DNA from: Candidatus Kinetoplastibacterium desouzaii TCC079E
GTDB lineage: Bacteria; Pseudomonadota; Gammaproteobacteria; Burkholderiales; Burkholderiaceae_B
Assembly: GCF_000340795.1 (NCBI RefSeq)
Contig: NC_020294.1
Span: forward strand, 769,126-833,125
Reading direction: 5' to 3'
DNA: 64,000 nucleotides
The notes beneath the pieces were generated by a model. It was not told where the DNA came from, did no database searches, and was given only the letters and a program-made list of their open reading frames with translations. How positions within the stretch are numbered: position 1 is the stretch's first letter; each line of letters begins with the position of its first letter. Position numbers and translations under genes: made by a program. This document shows positions 1 to 9,328 of this stretch, in pieces.

Positions 1-279
1 AAAGAATGGAGAACAGATAAATTCTTAAGAAAACTAGAGGCCATGTTAATAGTAGCAGATAATTTCAATACTCTAATTCTGACAGGAAACGGTGACGTGT
101 TGGAACCAGAACATGGATTGGCTACAGTAGGATCAGGAGGTCCTTATGCACATGCTTCAGCCTTGGCTTTACTACAAAACACCACCCTATCACCTCTTGA
201 AATAGTCAAAAAATCATTAGAAATAGCAAGTGATATTTGTATTTATACAAATCAAAACCATACTATTGAAACTTTATAA
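1..279 (+). CDS. hslV: HslV, ATP-dependent protease peptidase subunit (3' part only)
   Basis: The open frame runs in from the left edge without a stop and encodes the last 92 residues of the HslV peptidase. The segment [18 protein letters not shown], then IGSGG-like VGSGGPYA and an ALALL helix, matches the C-terminal half of HslV. The catalytic N-terminal threonine lies outside the window. HslV forms a double hexameric chamber capped by the HslU ATPase and degrades unfolded cytoplasmic proteins. The hslU gene follows 53 bases downstream on the same strand, the usual hslVU operon. The first in-frame ATG at position 43 is internal (a methionine after KLEA), so it is not the start. Confidence 0.93.
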   Translation, partial: KEWRTDKFLRKLEAMLIVADNFNTLILTGNGDVLEPEHGLATVGSGGPYAHASALALLQNTTLSPLEIVKKSLEIASDICIYTNQNHTIETL

Positions 280-332
280 ATAAAGTATATTTTATTAAGA
301 ATTCTAGAATTCCCAAAAAAGGAAATTGTTTT

Positions 333-1667
333 ATGCCATCAAGTACTAGCATGACTCCTAAAGAAATAGTTCATCAATTAGATAAGCATATTATTGGACA
401 AAATCGTGCAAAAAAAGCAGTTGCTATAGCCCTACGAAATCGTTGGCGCCGCCAACAAGTACCAGAAGAATTACGCCAAGAAATACACCCCAAGAATATT
501 CTAATGATTGGACCTACAGGTGTTGGGAAAACAGAAATAGCGCGCAGATTAGCAAAGTTAGTTGATGCTCCATTTATAAAAATAGAGGCAACAAAATTTA
601 CTGAAGTTGGCTATGTGGGTAGAGATGTTGATACTATTATTAGAGATTTAATAGAACAAGCTGTTAAGGAAGCTAGAGAAAAAGAAAAGAAATTAATTAG
701 GTCACTGGCTGAAGAAGCAGCAGAAGAAAGAATTTTAGATATACTTATCCCTCCTTCCTCTAGTAATGATAATGATCAAATAACAACAGATAATACAGCT
801 CGACAAAAGTTCAGAAAACGATTGCGAGAAGGGAAAATAGATGACTTAGAAATAGAAATATCTATCCCTGTAATATCAACTCATTTAGATGTTATGACTA
901 TACCAGGAATGGAAGAAATGGCAGATCAGATTAAAACAATGTTTTCTGGTATGACCCAAGATAAGAAGAAAAATAAAAAAATGCAAATTAAAAATGCATT
1001 TAAAATTCTAGTAGAAGAAGAAGAAAACAGAAGAATTAATGATGACGATATTAAATCTAAAGCAATTAAAAATGTAGAACAAAATGGAATAGTATTCCTA
1101 GACGAAATAGATAAAATCGCTACTCGTTATGGTTCTGATAATGCAGAAGTATCTCGTCACGGAGTACAACGAGACCTACTTCCTCTAGTAGAAGGCACAT
1201 CTGTTAATACTCGTTATGGAGTTATAAAAACAGACCATGTGCTTTTCATTGCATCTGGAGCATTTCATTTATCAAAACCTTCTGATCTTATACCAGAATT
1301 ACAAGGAAGATTTCCTATCAGAGTGGAATTAGACTCACTATCCATTAATGATTTCATACATATACTAAGAGATACTGATTCTTCATTAACAAAACAATAT
1401 ACATCTCTTCTAAATACAGAAAACATAAACATTCAATTCTCTGAAGATGGTATAGCTAAAATAGCTAACTTAGCTTTTTATGTAAATGAAACCAATGAGA
1501 ATATTGGTGCAAGAAGATTATATACTGTTATGGAAAAACTACTAGAAAACCTTTCTTTTGAAGCTTCTGATATGGATGGGAAAGATATTATTATAAATGA
1601 GAAATATGTAGAAGAAGAATTAGGACAAATTACTTCCAATCAAGATCTTGCAAAATACATATTATAA
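333..1667 (+). CDS. hslU: HslU, ATPase subunit of the HslVU protease
   Basis: This 444-residue protein has the usual length of HslU. It is a AAA+ unfoldase that feeds substrates into the HslV chamber. Visible motifs are the Walker A GPTGVGKT at residues 60-67, a Walker [12 protein letters not shown] near residue 252, an inserted I-domain rich in charged residues between roughly 110 and 240, and the sensor-2 region [16 protein letters not shown]. The C-terminus ends in DLAKYIL, the tail that docks into HslV pockets. An AAGGAAA ribosome-binding site lies a few bases before the ATG. It forms an operon with hslV and is followed at once by a strong hairpin terminator. Confidence 0.97.
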   Translation: MPSSTSMTPKEIVHQLDKHIIGQNRAKKAVAIALRNRWRRQQVPEELRQEIHPKNILMIGPTGVGKTEIARRLAKLVDAPFIKIEATKFTEVGYVGRDVDTIIRDLIEQAVKEAREKEKKLIRSLAEEAAEERILDILIPPSSSNDNDQITTDNTARQKFRKRLREGKIDDLEIEISIPVISTHLDVMTIPGMEEMADQIKTMFSGMTQDKKKNKKMQIKNAFKILVEEEENRRINDDDIKSKAIKNVEQNGIVFLDEIDKIATRYGSDNAEVSRHGVQRDLLPLVEGTSVNTRYGVIKTDHVLFIASGAFHLSKPSDLIPELQGRFPIRVELDSLSINDFIHILRDTDSSLTKQYTSLLNTENINIQFSEDGIAKIANLAFYVNETNENIGARRLYTVMEKLLENLSFEASDMDGKDIIINEKYVEEELGQITSNQDLAKYIL

Positions 1668-1710
1668 AGAAGTAGCTAGTCCCTATTACAATAGGGATTA
1701 GCTACTTCTT
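1667..1710. terminator. Bidirectional Rho-independent terminator after hslU
   Basis: A 21-base arm at 1667-1687 pairs with 1690-1710 with a single G-T pair, giving a very long stem that begins at the last base of the hslU stop codon. It sits between convergent genes, hslU (+) and the DUF493 gene (-), and has AT-rich flanks on both sides, so it can serve both directions. Confidence 0.85.
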
Positions 1711-1741
1711 TATATTTCTGATCAAATACTCTAATTTTAAT

Positions 1742-2011
1742 TCATATAATGAATCTCACCATAGGATGTCTTCCTAGTGATTCATATATATAATTAAAAT
1801 GATCGCGTGATAATACATAAATACTTACTGTCAAACTAATATATCGATTGGATTTACTAAAACTTGTTTCTATTTCTTTCTCAAAAACCAATCCTAATTC
1901 TGTAAGCAAATTAATTATTTCTTTATTAAAATTATCATTATTAACTCCTATTATTTTAATAGGAAAGGTGCCAGGATAATGACTAATCTCTTGTGTGGCA
2001 TCATGATTCAT
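1742..2011 (-). CDS. DUF493 (YbeD-like) small protein
   Basis: This 89-residue protein resembles the YbeD/DUF493 family, small ferredoxin-like alpha/beta proteins of unknown or regulatory role. The recognisable parts are YPGTFPIKIIGVNN near the N-terminus and the C-terminal VYVLSRDHFNYIYESL followed by a short basic end. The gene is 18 bases downstream of dacA on the same strand and probably shares its transcript. In Bordetella-type genomes this family member sits between dacA-like genes and lipB-lipA. Here no lip gene follows and hslU is next, so a deletion junction is likely. The biochemical function is unknown. Confidence 0.8.
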   Translation of the reverse strand: MNHDATQEISHYPGTFPIKIIGVNNDNFNKEIINLLTELGLVFEKEIETSFSKSNRYISLTVSIYVLSRDHFNYIYESLGRHPMVRFII

Positions 2012-2029
2012 AATTTTCTTAATATAAAA

Positions 2030-3265
2030 TTATAGTGCTAACTTTGTGTTTACCCAACGCTTTATAAAATCTATAGATCTTCCTATCAACCCTGCTCTTT
2101 TAATATTTTGCAATGAAACAAGAGAGGTTGTTTTTAAAACTTTATCGTCAATAACAAATTGTAAAACACCCACTAATTGACCTTTCTGTACTGGAGCAAT
2201 CAACGGCTCTATACGTTCCACAATAAATCTAACATCATTTAACCGGCCACGAGGAATAGCAAGCCATAATTTATCTGTTGAACCAAGTCTTACCTTATCT
2301 ACAGTACCTTCCCAAACCCTAGCTTTTATTTGCTGCTCTTCCTCTTTGTCACATACAGAAATAGTATCAAAATTTTGAAATCCCCAATTCAATAACTTTA
2401 GACTTTCTTCTGTCCGAACAGATTCACTATCAACCCCCAATAAGACCACAAGCATTCTCCTATCTCCACGCAATGCTGTCGCCACGAGACAATAACCAGC
2501 AGAATCTGTATATCCTGTCTTCAAACCATCTACAGATACATCTGACCACAATAATCTATTTCTATTAGTTTGTGAAATATTATTATATGTAAATTCTTTC
2601 TGTTTATAATAGTGCAAAAAACGACTATGATCCTTAATCATTCTTGTTGATAGTATGGCTAAATCTCTAGCAGTAGTTATATGATCCTTTTGAGGTAATC
2701 CTGTAGAATTTACAAAATGAGTATTATTCATACCAAGATATTTAGCCTCTTGATTCATTAGAGCAACAAAAGAATCTTCATCACCACTAACAGATTCAGC
2801 TAAAGCTATAGAAGCATCATTTCCAGATTGGACAATAACACCTTGTAATAATTCATGAATAGAAATTTTTTTTCTAGGTTCAATAAACATTCTAGAACCA
2901 CCTGTCTTCCATGCTTTATCTGAAACTGTTATAGTCTGATCTATATCCAATCTTTTATCATTTAATGCATTAAATGCTAAATATGATGTCATGATTTTTG
3001 TCAAAGAAGCAGGCTCAAGTTTTATATCTGGATTATATGAAGATAACACTTGTTCACTATTTACATCTACAACTATCCATGATTTAGCGGCTATTTTAGG
3101 GTTTGGAAATCTAGAAACTTCACTTACAGGTATAGATAATCTATTTGCATCCCCAGATATTGACAGAACATATGTTTCTTCGAAAGGCTTACTATAAGCA
3201 TAAAAAGAGAGATTGAGAAACACGAAATAAAAAATAAAAAATATCAATTTCAATAATAAATTCAT
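2030..3265 (-). CDS. dacA: D-alanyl-D-alanine carboxypeptidase (PBP5/6 family)
   Basis: This 411-residue penicillin-binding protein trims the terminal D-Ala from peptidoglycan stem peptides in the periplasm. A hydrophobic signal peptide covers residues 1-25. The active-site triad of motifs is complete: SLTK at 87-90, SGN at 147-149 and KTG at 249-251. A beta-rich C-terminal domain (about 290-385) ends in an amphipathic helix, LIGRSIDFIKRWV, of the sort that anchors PBP5 on the outer face of the inner membrane. It leads a two-gene unit with the DUF493 gene. Its retention together with mrcA implies a real peptidoglycan layer. Confidence 0.95.
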   Translation of the reverse strand: MNLLLKLIFFIFYFVFLNLSFYAYSKPFEETYVLSISGDANRLSIPVSEVSRFPNPKIAAKSWIVVDVNSEQVLSSYNPDIKLEPASLTKIMTSYLAFNALNDKRLDIDQTITVSDKAWKTGGSRMFIEPRKKISIHELLQGVIVQSGNDASIALAESVSGDEDSFVALMNQEAKYLGMNNTHFVNSTGLPQKDHITTARDLAILSTRMIKDHSRFLHYYKQKEFTYNNISQTNRNRLLWSDVSVDGLKTGYTDSAGYCLVATALRGDRRMLVVLLGVDSESVRTEESLKLLNWGFQNFDTISVCDKEEEQQIKARVWEGTVDKVRLGSTDKLWLAIPRGRLNDVRFIVERIEPLIAPVQKGQLVGVLQFVIDDKVLKTTSLVSLQNIKRAGLIGRSIDFIKRWVNTKLAL

Positions 3266-3375
3266 CAGACAATTACTTATAAAAAAATATATTTGAGTTT
3301 ATTAAAGCTAAACTACTTATCAGACAATAATTCTACAAAAACCCTAATAGTTGTTAATTCTATTATATTTTAATA

Positions 3376-4023
3376 CTAAATTATACTAGACTTTAAACAA
3401 TTAGAAACCATTTGCCGCAATGATAATAATTTGCCATGAAAAAAATGTGAACATGAAGGAATCATAATAATAGGTATTGCTCTTGGTCTAGCCCAATCTA
3501 ACATTTCACTAAATGCTACCACCTCATCTACTTCACCATGAATAATTACTGTATTACTAGGAATAACTAAATCACTAAATTGAAAACGCTGAACAGCTGA
3601 ACCAATAAGAATTAAATTTCTAATCCTTATTCCCAAATTATCTTTTAAAATCCTAGAAGATAATTCTGCAGCAACAGCTGAACCAAATGAAAAACCTGAT
3701 ATAAAAAGTGGTAAGTCTAATAAGTAAGGATAAAGCTCAATTACATGTTTTATTAACCTAACCATGTCTTCAGTTTCACCAATACCATTATCAAAAACCC
3801 CAGAAGATTCACCAACACCTCTAAAATTAGGTCTAATTGATATTAAGCCTTGCCTCACACACTCTCTTGAAATTGTAGTTACAACCTTGTTGTCGCGACT
3901 TCCTCCATACAAAGGATGAGGATGTAATACTAAAGACCATCCATATATGTTACTAGGCCAATCAATAACATAGTCTATTGCCTCAGACCCATCTATTAAA
4001 TTTTTTATTTCACTATTAGACAT
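3376..4023 (-). CDS. Alpha/beta hydrolase (COG2945-like)
   Basis: This 215-residue cytoplasmic protein has an alpha/beta-hydrolase fold. The N-terminal LVLHPHPLYGGS contains the oxyanion-side HPHP motif, and RPNFRGVGESSG follows. The nucleophile elbow GFSFG carries Ser112. Asp166 in HGEVDEVV and His193 in SCSHFFHG complete a plausible triad. The same family, often annotated as a hydrolase or dienelactone-hydrolase-like protein, is widespread in Betaproteobacteria, but its substrate is not known. It stands alone, 110 bases upstream of dacA on the same strand. No specific reaction can be assigned from sequence. Confidence 0.85.
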   Translation of the reverse strand: MSNSEIKNLIDGSEAIDYVIDWPSNIYGWSLVLHPHPLYGGSRDNKVVTTISRECVRQGLISIRPNFRGVGESSGVFDNGIGETEDMVRLIKHVIELYPYLLDLPLFISGFSFGSAVAAELSSRILKDNLGIRIRNLILIGSAVQRFQFSDLVIPSNTVIIHGEVDEVVAFSEMLDWARPRAIPIIMIPSCSHFFHGKLLSLRQMVSNCLKSSII

Positions 4024-4272
4024 AAATTAAAATCTCAAATCGTTGTAATTTTCATCAACAATCTAAATATATTGCATAATTGATGGAAGTAGTATCCAGG
4101 TATATGAGAAAATAAACCAGAATAAAACTCAAGATATACTTATTAATCAATATACTATTTAAGTTCGTAAACAAGTATAATTAATTATATATTTATTAAA
4201 TTATATATTCTACAAATTGAGACTACTAGAAAACCTTTATAAAAAAATATAATTACTTGGAATTTTATTAAA

Positions 4273-5109
4273 ATGCCTTCTATATCTTTTGAAAAAAATA
4301 AATTATTATTAAAAAAGATAGAAAAAGAACTATATATGTTCAATAAAATATTATGGACTAACGATACATCATCTACTAATTTAGACTTATTAAACATGAT
4401 AAAAAATAAAAATGTAGAATTACCATGTTTAATAGGAACAAATCATCAATATGCAGGTAAAGGAAGACAAGGTAAAAGTTGGCTTAGCAATAATGATCTA
4501 ATGTTTTCTTGTGGCTTTAAAATTAGAATTCCTAGTTTCAACTTGTCTTCTATAGCAATAGTAGCTGGAATCAGTGCCTGTGAATCTCTAAAAAAAATAG
4601 CAGGTAATAAAGGCTTAGAGTTAAATCTTAAATGGCCTAATGATATTCAATGGAAAGAAAAGAAACTATCTGGCATATTAGTAGAAACTATTAAAGACAA
4701 AAAAGAAAATAATATTCATAATATAGTTCTAGGAATAGGTGTAAATCTAAACGATGCATTATATAAATCACAGATTCTTCATAGAAGTGTGGCTGATTGG
4801 TCAGAAATCACTAATAATATAAAACCTGAGCAAATTGTTAAAATTATAACTACTATATGTATATCCTGGTATAAAGATATGTATCTTCTACAAAATTACG
4901 GACTAAAAATCTTTTATGATCGTTTCAATAGAATTGATTTCCTATTTGGGAAAAGAATTAACGTTGAGGAAAATGGAATAAAAACTCAAAATGGAATAGC
5001 AGAAGGAATAAATGAACTAGGACATCTAACAATAAAAACAATGTCTGGAAAAGAATCTGTATATTTTGGTAATGTTTCTATCAATTGTAAAAATGATCAT
5101 TTTAATTGA
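4273..5109 (+). CDS. birA: Biotin--[acetyl-CoA-carboxylase] ligase
   Basis: This 278-residue enzyme activates biotin with ATP and attaches it to the biotin carboxyl carrier protein of acetyl-CoA carboxylase. The ATP/biotin-binding glycine loop is GKGRQGKSW (62-70), followed by KWPNDI (120-125) and the KLSGILVET segment (131-139) containing the biotinyl-transfer lysine. There is no N-terminal winged-helix domain, so this is a monofunctional ligase and not a repressor. A later methionine (residue 22) could be the true start, because the ligase homology begins just after it. Its 3' end overlaps coaX by 17 bases, the usual betaproteobacterial birA-coaX pair. Confidence 0.93.
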   Translation: MPSISFEKNKLLLKKIEKELYMFNKILWTNDTSSTNLDLLNMIKNKNVELPCLIGTNHQYAGKGRQGKSWLSNNDLMFSCGFKIRIPSFNLSSIAIVAGISACESLKKIAGNKGLELNLKWPNDIQWKEKKLSGILVETIKDKKENNIHNIVLGIGVNLNDALYKSQILHRSVADWSEITNNIKPEQIVKIITTICISWYKDMYLLQNYGLKIFYDRFNRIDFLFGKRINVEENGIKTQNGIAEGINELGHLTIKTMSGKESVYFGNVSINCKNDHFN

Positions 5110-5896
5110 TTCTGGTAATAGTAGAATAAAAATTGGCTGGTTGGATTATAAAATGAATGTAGCACGCCGTGAATCTCATGCTGCTATTTTTGATAATCTG
5201 AATATAAAATCACTAAGTCAATGGATATCAACACTACCTAAAACTCCTATATATGCAATAGGCTCAAACGTTGCTGGTAAACAAAGAGAAGCTATTATTA
5301 CCAACGAACTACACAAGGTTGGTTGTGATGTTAATTGGATTTCTTCTACAAAAGAAATGTTTGGCCTCACTAACAACTATCAATCTCCCTATATGTTAGG
5401 TACAGATAGATGGGCATCTATGATAGGTATTCTTTCTAGACAAACCATTGATCATCCTCCTTTTATCGTAGCTAGTTTTGGAACAGCAACTACGATAGAT
5501 ACAGTTAGTCCTGACAATATATTCATGAATGGAATAATATTACCAGGAACTTTTATGATGAGACAAGCTTTAACAAACGGCACTGCTAATTTACCTATGA
5601 CCAATGGAAATTCAACAAGATTTTCTACTGACACCATAAAAGCAATAAATTCAGGAGTAGCTGCAGCACAATCTGGGGCTCTTATGAAACAATATACAGA
5701 AGCTTTCCATATTTACAAACAAATTCCTAATATATATGTCACAGGAGGAGTATGGCCAGAATTAGAAACAGAAATACGTAATTTACTAGGCAAAACAAAT
5801 TTAGATAATAGAAAAAAGATAGAAATATCTTATATAGATAGACCAGTTCTTGATGGTCTTGCACGCATAGCAGAACTTTATTATAGAAATAATTAA
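5093..5896 (+). CDS. coaX: Type III pantothenate kinase (CoaX/Baf)
   Basis: This 267-residue kinase phosphorylates pantothenate, the first step of coenzyme A synthesis. I chose the ATG at 5093 over one 27 bases upstream because the family begins directly with the phosphate-binding strand, here MIILIDSGNSRIKIGW. Later motifs are LGTDRWASM, the ASFGTATTIDTV nucleotide-binding loop, NGIILPGT and VTGGVW. Type III kinases belong to the ASKHA fold and are typically insensitive to CoA feedback. In Bordetella the homologue is called Baf. It overlaps birA by 17 bases, so translation is probably coupled. With panB it is one of two pantothenate/CoA genes in the window. Confidence 0.94.
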   Translation: MIILIDSGNSRIKIGWLDYKMNVARRESHAAIFDNLNIKSLSQWISTLPKTPIYAIGSNVAGKQREAIITNELHKVGCDVNWISSTKEMFGLTNNYQSPYMLGTDRWASMIGILSRQTIDHPPFIVASFGTATTIDTVSPDNIFMNGIILPGTFMMRQALTNGTANLPMTNGNSTRFSTDTIKAINSGVAAAQSGALMKQYTEAFHIYKQIPNIYVTGGVWPELETEIRNLLGKTNLDNRKKIEISYIDRPVLDGLARIAELYYRNN

Positions 5897-6071
5897 TTTT
5901 ATAATTCTAAGATTTATTATTCATAAAATTTTATATGTATTTAAAGATTATCAAATTAAGAAACAACTGAACCTTAAAAATTGTAAATAATATAATACTA
6001 TAATTAACTAATTATTAACCCTACATATTATCCATATAGCAATACAATTTACGCAGTTCCAATTACAACAC

Positions 6072-6103
6072 ACATTTCATCTATATTATTACAAATGAAA
6101 TGT
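6072..6103. terminator. Possible terminator hairpin between coaX and aspS
   Basis: ACATTTCAT at 6072-6080 pairs perfectly with ATGAAATGT at 6095-6103 across a 14-base loop. It lies between the convergent ends of coaX and aspS. The T-tract is weak on both strands, so termination is only a suggestion. The rest of 5897-6140 is AT-rich sequence without a recognisable gene. Confidence 0.35.
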
Positions 6104-6140
6104 TATGCTGTAATATCCCTATCCTAAGTGTAGATTGATT

Positions 6141-7928
6141 CTAATCGTCAGTATTCCTTAACTTAATATGCAACTCATCTAATTGTTCAACATTTACTGT
6201 TGATGGTGCTTGAGTTAGTAAACATTGTGCCCTTTGAGTTTTTGGAAAAGCTATTACATCACGAATAGATTCAGCTCCTGTCATTATTGCTACCAATCTA
6301 TCCAATCCAAAAGCTATTCCACCATGAGGAGGAGCTCCATATTGTAAAGCATCTAACAAGAATCCAAATCTATCTTTGACTTCGTCATTATTTAATTTTA
6401 ATGCTTTAAAAACTTGTTTCTGAATATTCTCTCTATGAATTCGAATAGAACCACCACCTATTTCCCAGCCATTCAAAACCATATCATATGCTTTTGATAT
6501 AACTTTATCATATCTTTTTTCTTCTAAAAAGATATCATGTCCATCTTTTGGGCTAGTAAAAGGATGATGAATAGCAACATAACGATCTTCCTTTTCATCA
6601 TATTCGAACATAGGAAAATCTATAACCCAAAGAGGTTTCCATGAATCAATAAATAAACTATTCTGCCTACCAAAATCACTAGTTCCTATTTTTAATCTCA
6701 ATGCTCCCATAGAATCATTTACAATTTTCTTTTTATCAGCACCAAAAAAAATAATATCACCATTTTGTGCTGATGTTCTTTCTATTAAAAGACTTAAAGC
6801 CTTATCATTAATATTTTTTACTATAGGTGATTGAATTCCATCACGTCCTTTATCAAGATCTAATATTTTAATATAAGCAAGACCCTTTGCACCGTATACA
6901 CTTACAAATTTAGTATAACTATCTATATCACTCCTAGACATAGAAGCACCAGACGGTACTCTCAAAGCAACTACTTTACTACTAGAATCAGAAGCCGCTG
7001 AAGAAAAAATCTTAAAATCGACATCTTTAACAATATCTGTAACATCTATTAATGATAAATTTACACGAAGATCTGGTTTGTCGGAACCATATATTTCTAA
7101 TGCCTCTTTCCATGTAATGGTAGGAAAAGGATCAGGCAATTCAATATTTTTAATGGATCTAAAAATATCTCTAATCATTCTTTCAAAAATATTACGGATC
7201 TCTTCCTCTCCTAAGAAAGATAATTCACAATCAATTTGAGTAAATTCTGGTTGCCTATCAGAACGTAAATCCTCATCACGAAAACATTTCGTGATTTGAT
7301 AATATCTATCAAAACCTGAAACCATCAACATCTGCTTAAATAATTGAGGTGACTGAGGTAACGCAAAGAAATGTCCATCATGCACACGAGAAGGAACTAA
7401 ATAATCTCGCGCTCCTTCAGGAGTACTTTTAGTAAGCATTGGTGTTTCTATTTCTATAAAACCTAAAGCATCCAAAAAATTTCTAGCTTCTTTTGTAACA
7501 AGATGCCTTATTTTAAGATTATTCTGCATTTGTGATCTACGCAGATCCAAAACTCTATGAGTTAAACGAGTTGTTTCCGATAAATTTATATCATCCAAAT
7601 GAAATGGTATAGACTTTGCAGAATTAAAAATATCCAGATTATTACAAACTACTTCTATATCTCCAGTCATTAAATCAGTATTTTTTGTTCCACTTGGACG
7701 TAATCTAACAACTCCTTTCACAAAAATACAATATTCATTACGTAAAGTTCCAGCTAACTGGAAACAATCATCTTTAGGATCAAAAACAACTTGCACTAAT
7801 CCAGTATGATCTCGCAAATCTATAAATATTACACCTCCATGATCACGACGACGATGAACCCACCCACATAGAACAATAGTTTTATCTAAATATTCTTGAG
7901 AAACCTGACCAACATAGCAGGTACGCAT
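6141..7928 (-). CDS. aspS: Aspartyl-tRNA synthetase, bacterial type, probably non-discriminating
   Basis: This 595-residue class II synthetase has the bacterial layout: an N-terminal OB-fold anticodon-binding domain (1-110), a catalytic core, and a GAD insertion at about 290-415. Motif 2 is visible as [19 protein letters not shown] and motif 3 as [16 protein letters not shown] near the C-terminus. The anticodon-domain sequence RRRDHGG carries His30 where discriminating enzymes such as E. coli AspS have Leu. That histidine is a known mark of enzymes that also charge tRNA-Asn, which then needs GatCAB amidation. It is the last gene of fmdB-DUF502-aspS, with 43 bases to the gene before it. Confidence 0.97.
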   Translation of the reverse strand: MRTCYVGQVSQEYLDKTIVLCGWVHRRRDHGGVIFIDLRDHTGLVQVVFDPKDDCFQLAGTLRNEYCIFVKGVVRLRPSGTKNTDLMTGDIEVVCNNLDIFNSAKSIPFHLDDINLSETTRLTHRVLDLRRSQMQNNLKIRHLVTKEARNFLDALGFIEIETPMLTKSTPEGARDYLVPSRVHDGHFFALPQSPQLFKQMLMVSGFDRYYQITKCFRDEDLRSDRQPEFTQIDCELSFLGEEEIRNIFERMIRDIFRSIKNIELPDPFPTITWKEALEIYGSDKPDLRVNLSLIDVTDIVKDVDFKIFSSAASDSSSKVVALRVPSGASMSRSDIDSYTKFVSVYGAKGLAYIKILDLDKGRDGIQSPIVKNINDKALSLLIERTSAQNGDIIFFGADKKKIVNDSMGALRLKIGTSDFGRQNSLFIDSWKPLWVIDFPMFEYDEKEDRYVAIHHPFTSPKDGHDIFLEEKRYDKVISKAYDMVLNGWEIGGGSIRIHRENIQKQVFKALKLNNDEVKDRFGFLLDALQYGAPPHGGIAFGLDRLVAIMTGAESIRDVIAFPKTQRAQCLLTQAPSTVNVEQLDELHIKLRNTDD

Positions 7929-7971
7929 TACAAAAACTCCATTTTAAACATTAGTTAAACTTATTAAATAC

Positions 7972-8577
7972 TTATAAATTTGATTCATAAGGACTAACTA
8001 CACCCATAGATACAATATATTTCAGAGCATTATCAACAGTAATATTCAAAACAATTATATCTTCCTCCTTTAGAATTAAAAAGAAACCAGATGTAGGATT
8101 AGGTGTTGTTGGAACATAAACACTTACATATGACCCAGATGTGCTAGATAAAACTAGATCACCAGGAACACCAGTTAAAAATGCTATAGTCCAACAAGAT
8201 TTTCTAGGATATTCAATTAAAACAGCTTGTTTAAAAGATTGATTTTCTGGTGATAAAATTGTGTCACTTACCTGTTTAACAGAATTATATATAGAGCGAA
8301 CTAATGGAATACGCCCTAATAAAGATTCCCAATAATTAAGGATAGTACGTCCAATTAAATTAGCAGCTAAAATACCAGTAATAAGAATTACAAAAAAAAC
8401 TAAAAACAATCGAAATCCTGGTATATTAAATCCTAACAAAGACTTGGAAGATAAAAAATTAGGAACAAATGCTTCCAATATGTTAACTAATAGATTAAGT
8501 ACCCATAAAGTTATAACTATTGGAATCCAAACCAAAAGACCAGTAATAAAATATTTTTTAAACATATTATAGTTCAC
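7972..8577 (-). CDS. DUF502 family membrane protein
   Basis: This 201-residue protein has two hydrophobic segments near the N-terminus (about residues 9-34 and 54-74) and a soluble C-terminal part containing LLGRIPLVRSIYNSVKQVSD and the GFFLILKEEDI region. Both stretches are characteristic of DUF502. Members are inner-membrane proteins of unknown function, common directly upstream of aspS in Betaproteobacteria, as here. It lies 12 bases after the fmdB-like gene on the same strand, so the three genes most likely form one transcript. No enzymatic motif can be seen. Confidence 0.87.
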   Translation of the reverse strand: MNYNMFKKYFITGLLVWIPIVITLWVLNLLVNILEAFVPNFLSSKSLLGFNIPGFRLFLVFFVILITGILAANLIGRTILNYWESLLGRIPLVRSIYNSVKQVSDTILSPENQSFKQAVLIEYPRKSCWTIAFLTGVPGDLVLSSTSGSYVSVYVPTTPNPTSGFFLILKEEDIIVLNITVDNALKYIVSMGVVSPYESNL

Positions 8578-8589
8578 TTATAATAAATA

Positions 8590-8865
8590 CTAATCATCAG
8601 TAGTTTTAGTAGGAGTTTCTTTAGGAGTAGCAATTCCTTCATTAGCCTTAACTTCTTCTTTAATAGAACTTTTATTATTTTTTTCATTTTTAAAGTCTGT
8701 CACATACCAACCAGTACCTTTTAACTGAAAGTTAGGCGCTGTAACTTGTTTTAAATATGAATTCTTCCCACAATTAGGACAATTTTTAATAGGATCTTCA
8801 TTCATTTTTTGTAACACCTCATTACTATGACCACACATTTCGCATCTATAAGCGTAAATTGGCAC
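8590..8865 (-). CDS. FmdB-family zinc-ribbon protein
   Basis: This is a 91-residue protein with an N-terminal zinc ribbon starting MPIYAYRCEMCG. Cysteines at 8, 11, 29 and 32 form the two CxxC pairs that should bind one zinc ion. The C-terminal half is hydrophilic, low-complexity and probably disordered. The start is a GTG at 8865 preceded by AGGAG with a six-base spacer. FmdB-like proteins are putative regulators of unknown target. It heads the operon with the DUF502 gene and aspS. Confidence 0.88.
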   Translation of the reverse strand: MPIYAYRCEMCGHSNEVLQKMNEDPIKNCPNCGKNSYLKQVTAPNFQLKGTGWYVTDFKNEKNNKSSIKEEVKANEGIATPKETPTKTTDD

Positions 8866-9328
8866 AACAATCTCCTAATAAAAAAACAACACTTCTAATA
8901 TAGAAGTATTTACAATAGAAATACAAAGACCATATAAACGTATTTATGTCATATAGAACATATTTAAAATATAGTTATATAGTAACCAGAATTATAGATA
9001 AATCCTATGAATTGAATGAATATCAATCGCCAAATAAGCACCTAAATATAAAATTACCTTTATAAATTTTAAAATGTTGTTTTTTATAACATGAACACAT
9101 TAAGTAATAACACTAAATAATCTAAAATATTTATATATATGAATATATTTTCATTAAAGCAATACCTATAATACAAATATTACTAATATTCTTCAGTATA
9201 TCTATAAAAACAGATATATTTACTATGAAATAGTTTATTAAGAAACATAACCTAAATATACAAATGAAGTAGAAAGAATTATTATCAATATAATTAAATA
9301 TTTTTTAAAAATAAATAGGGGAACCTAA
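8866..9328. other. Gene-free spacer between fmdB-like gene and aminotransferase
   Basis: These 463 AT-rich bases lie between divergent genes and contain no credible ORF, tRNA or known RNA. A perfect hairpin, ACTTCTA-ATA-TAGAAGT at 8891-8907, precedes a T-run in the direction of the fmdB-like gene, so it may be an upstream terminator or attenuator. A second small dyad, TATATCT...AGATATA, sits at 9197-9218. The length and lack of content suggest remains of a deleted gene plus the promoters of both flanking genes. Confidence 0.6.
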
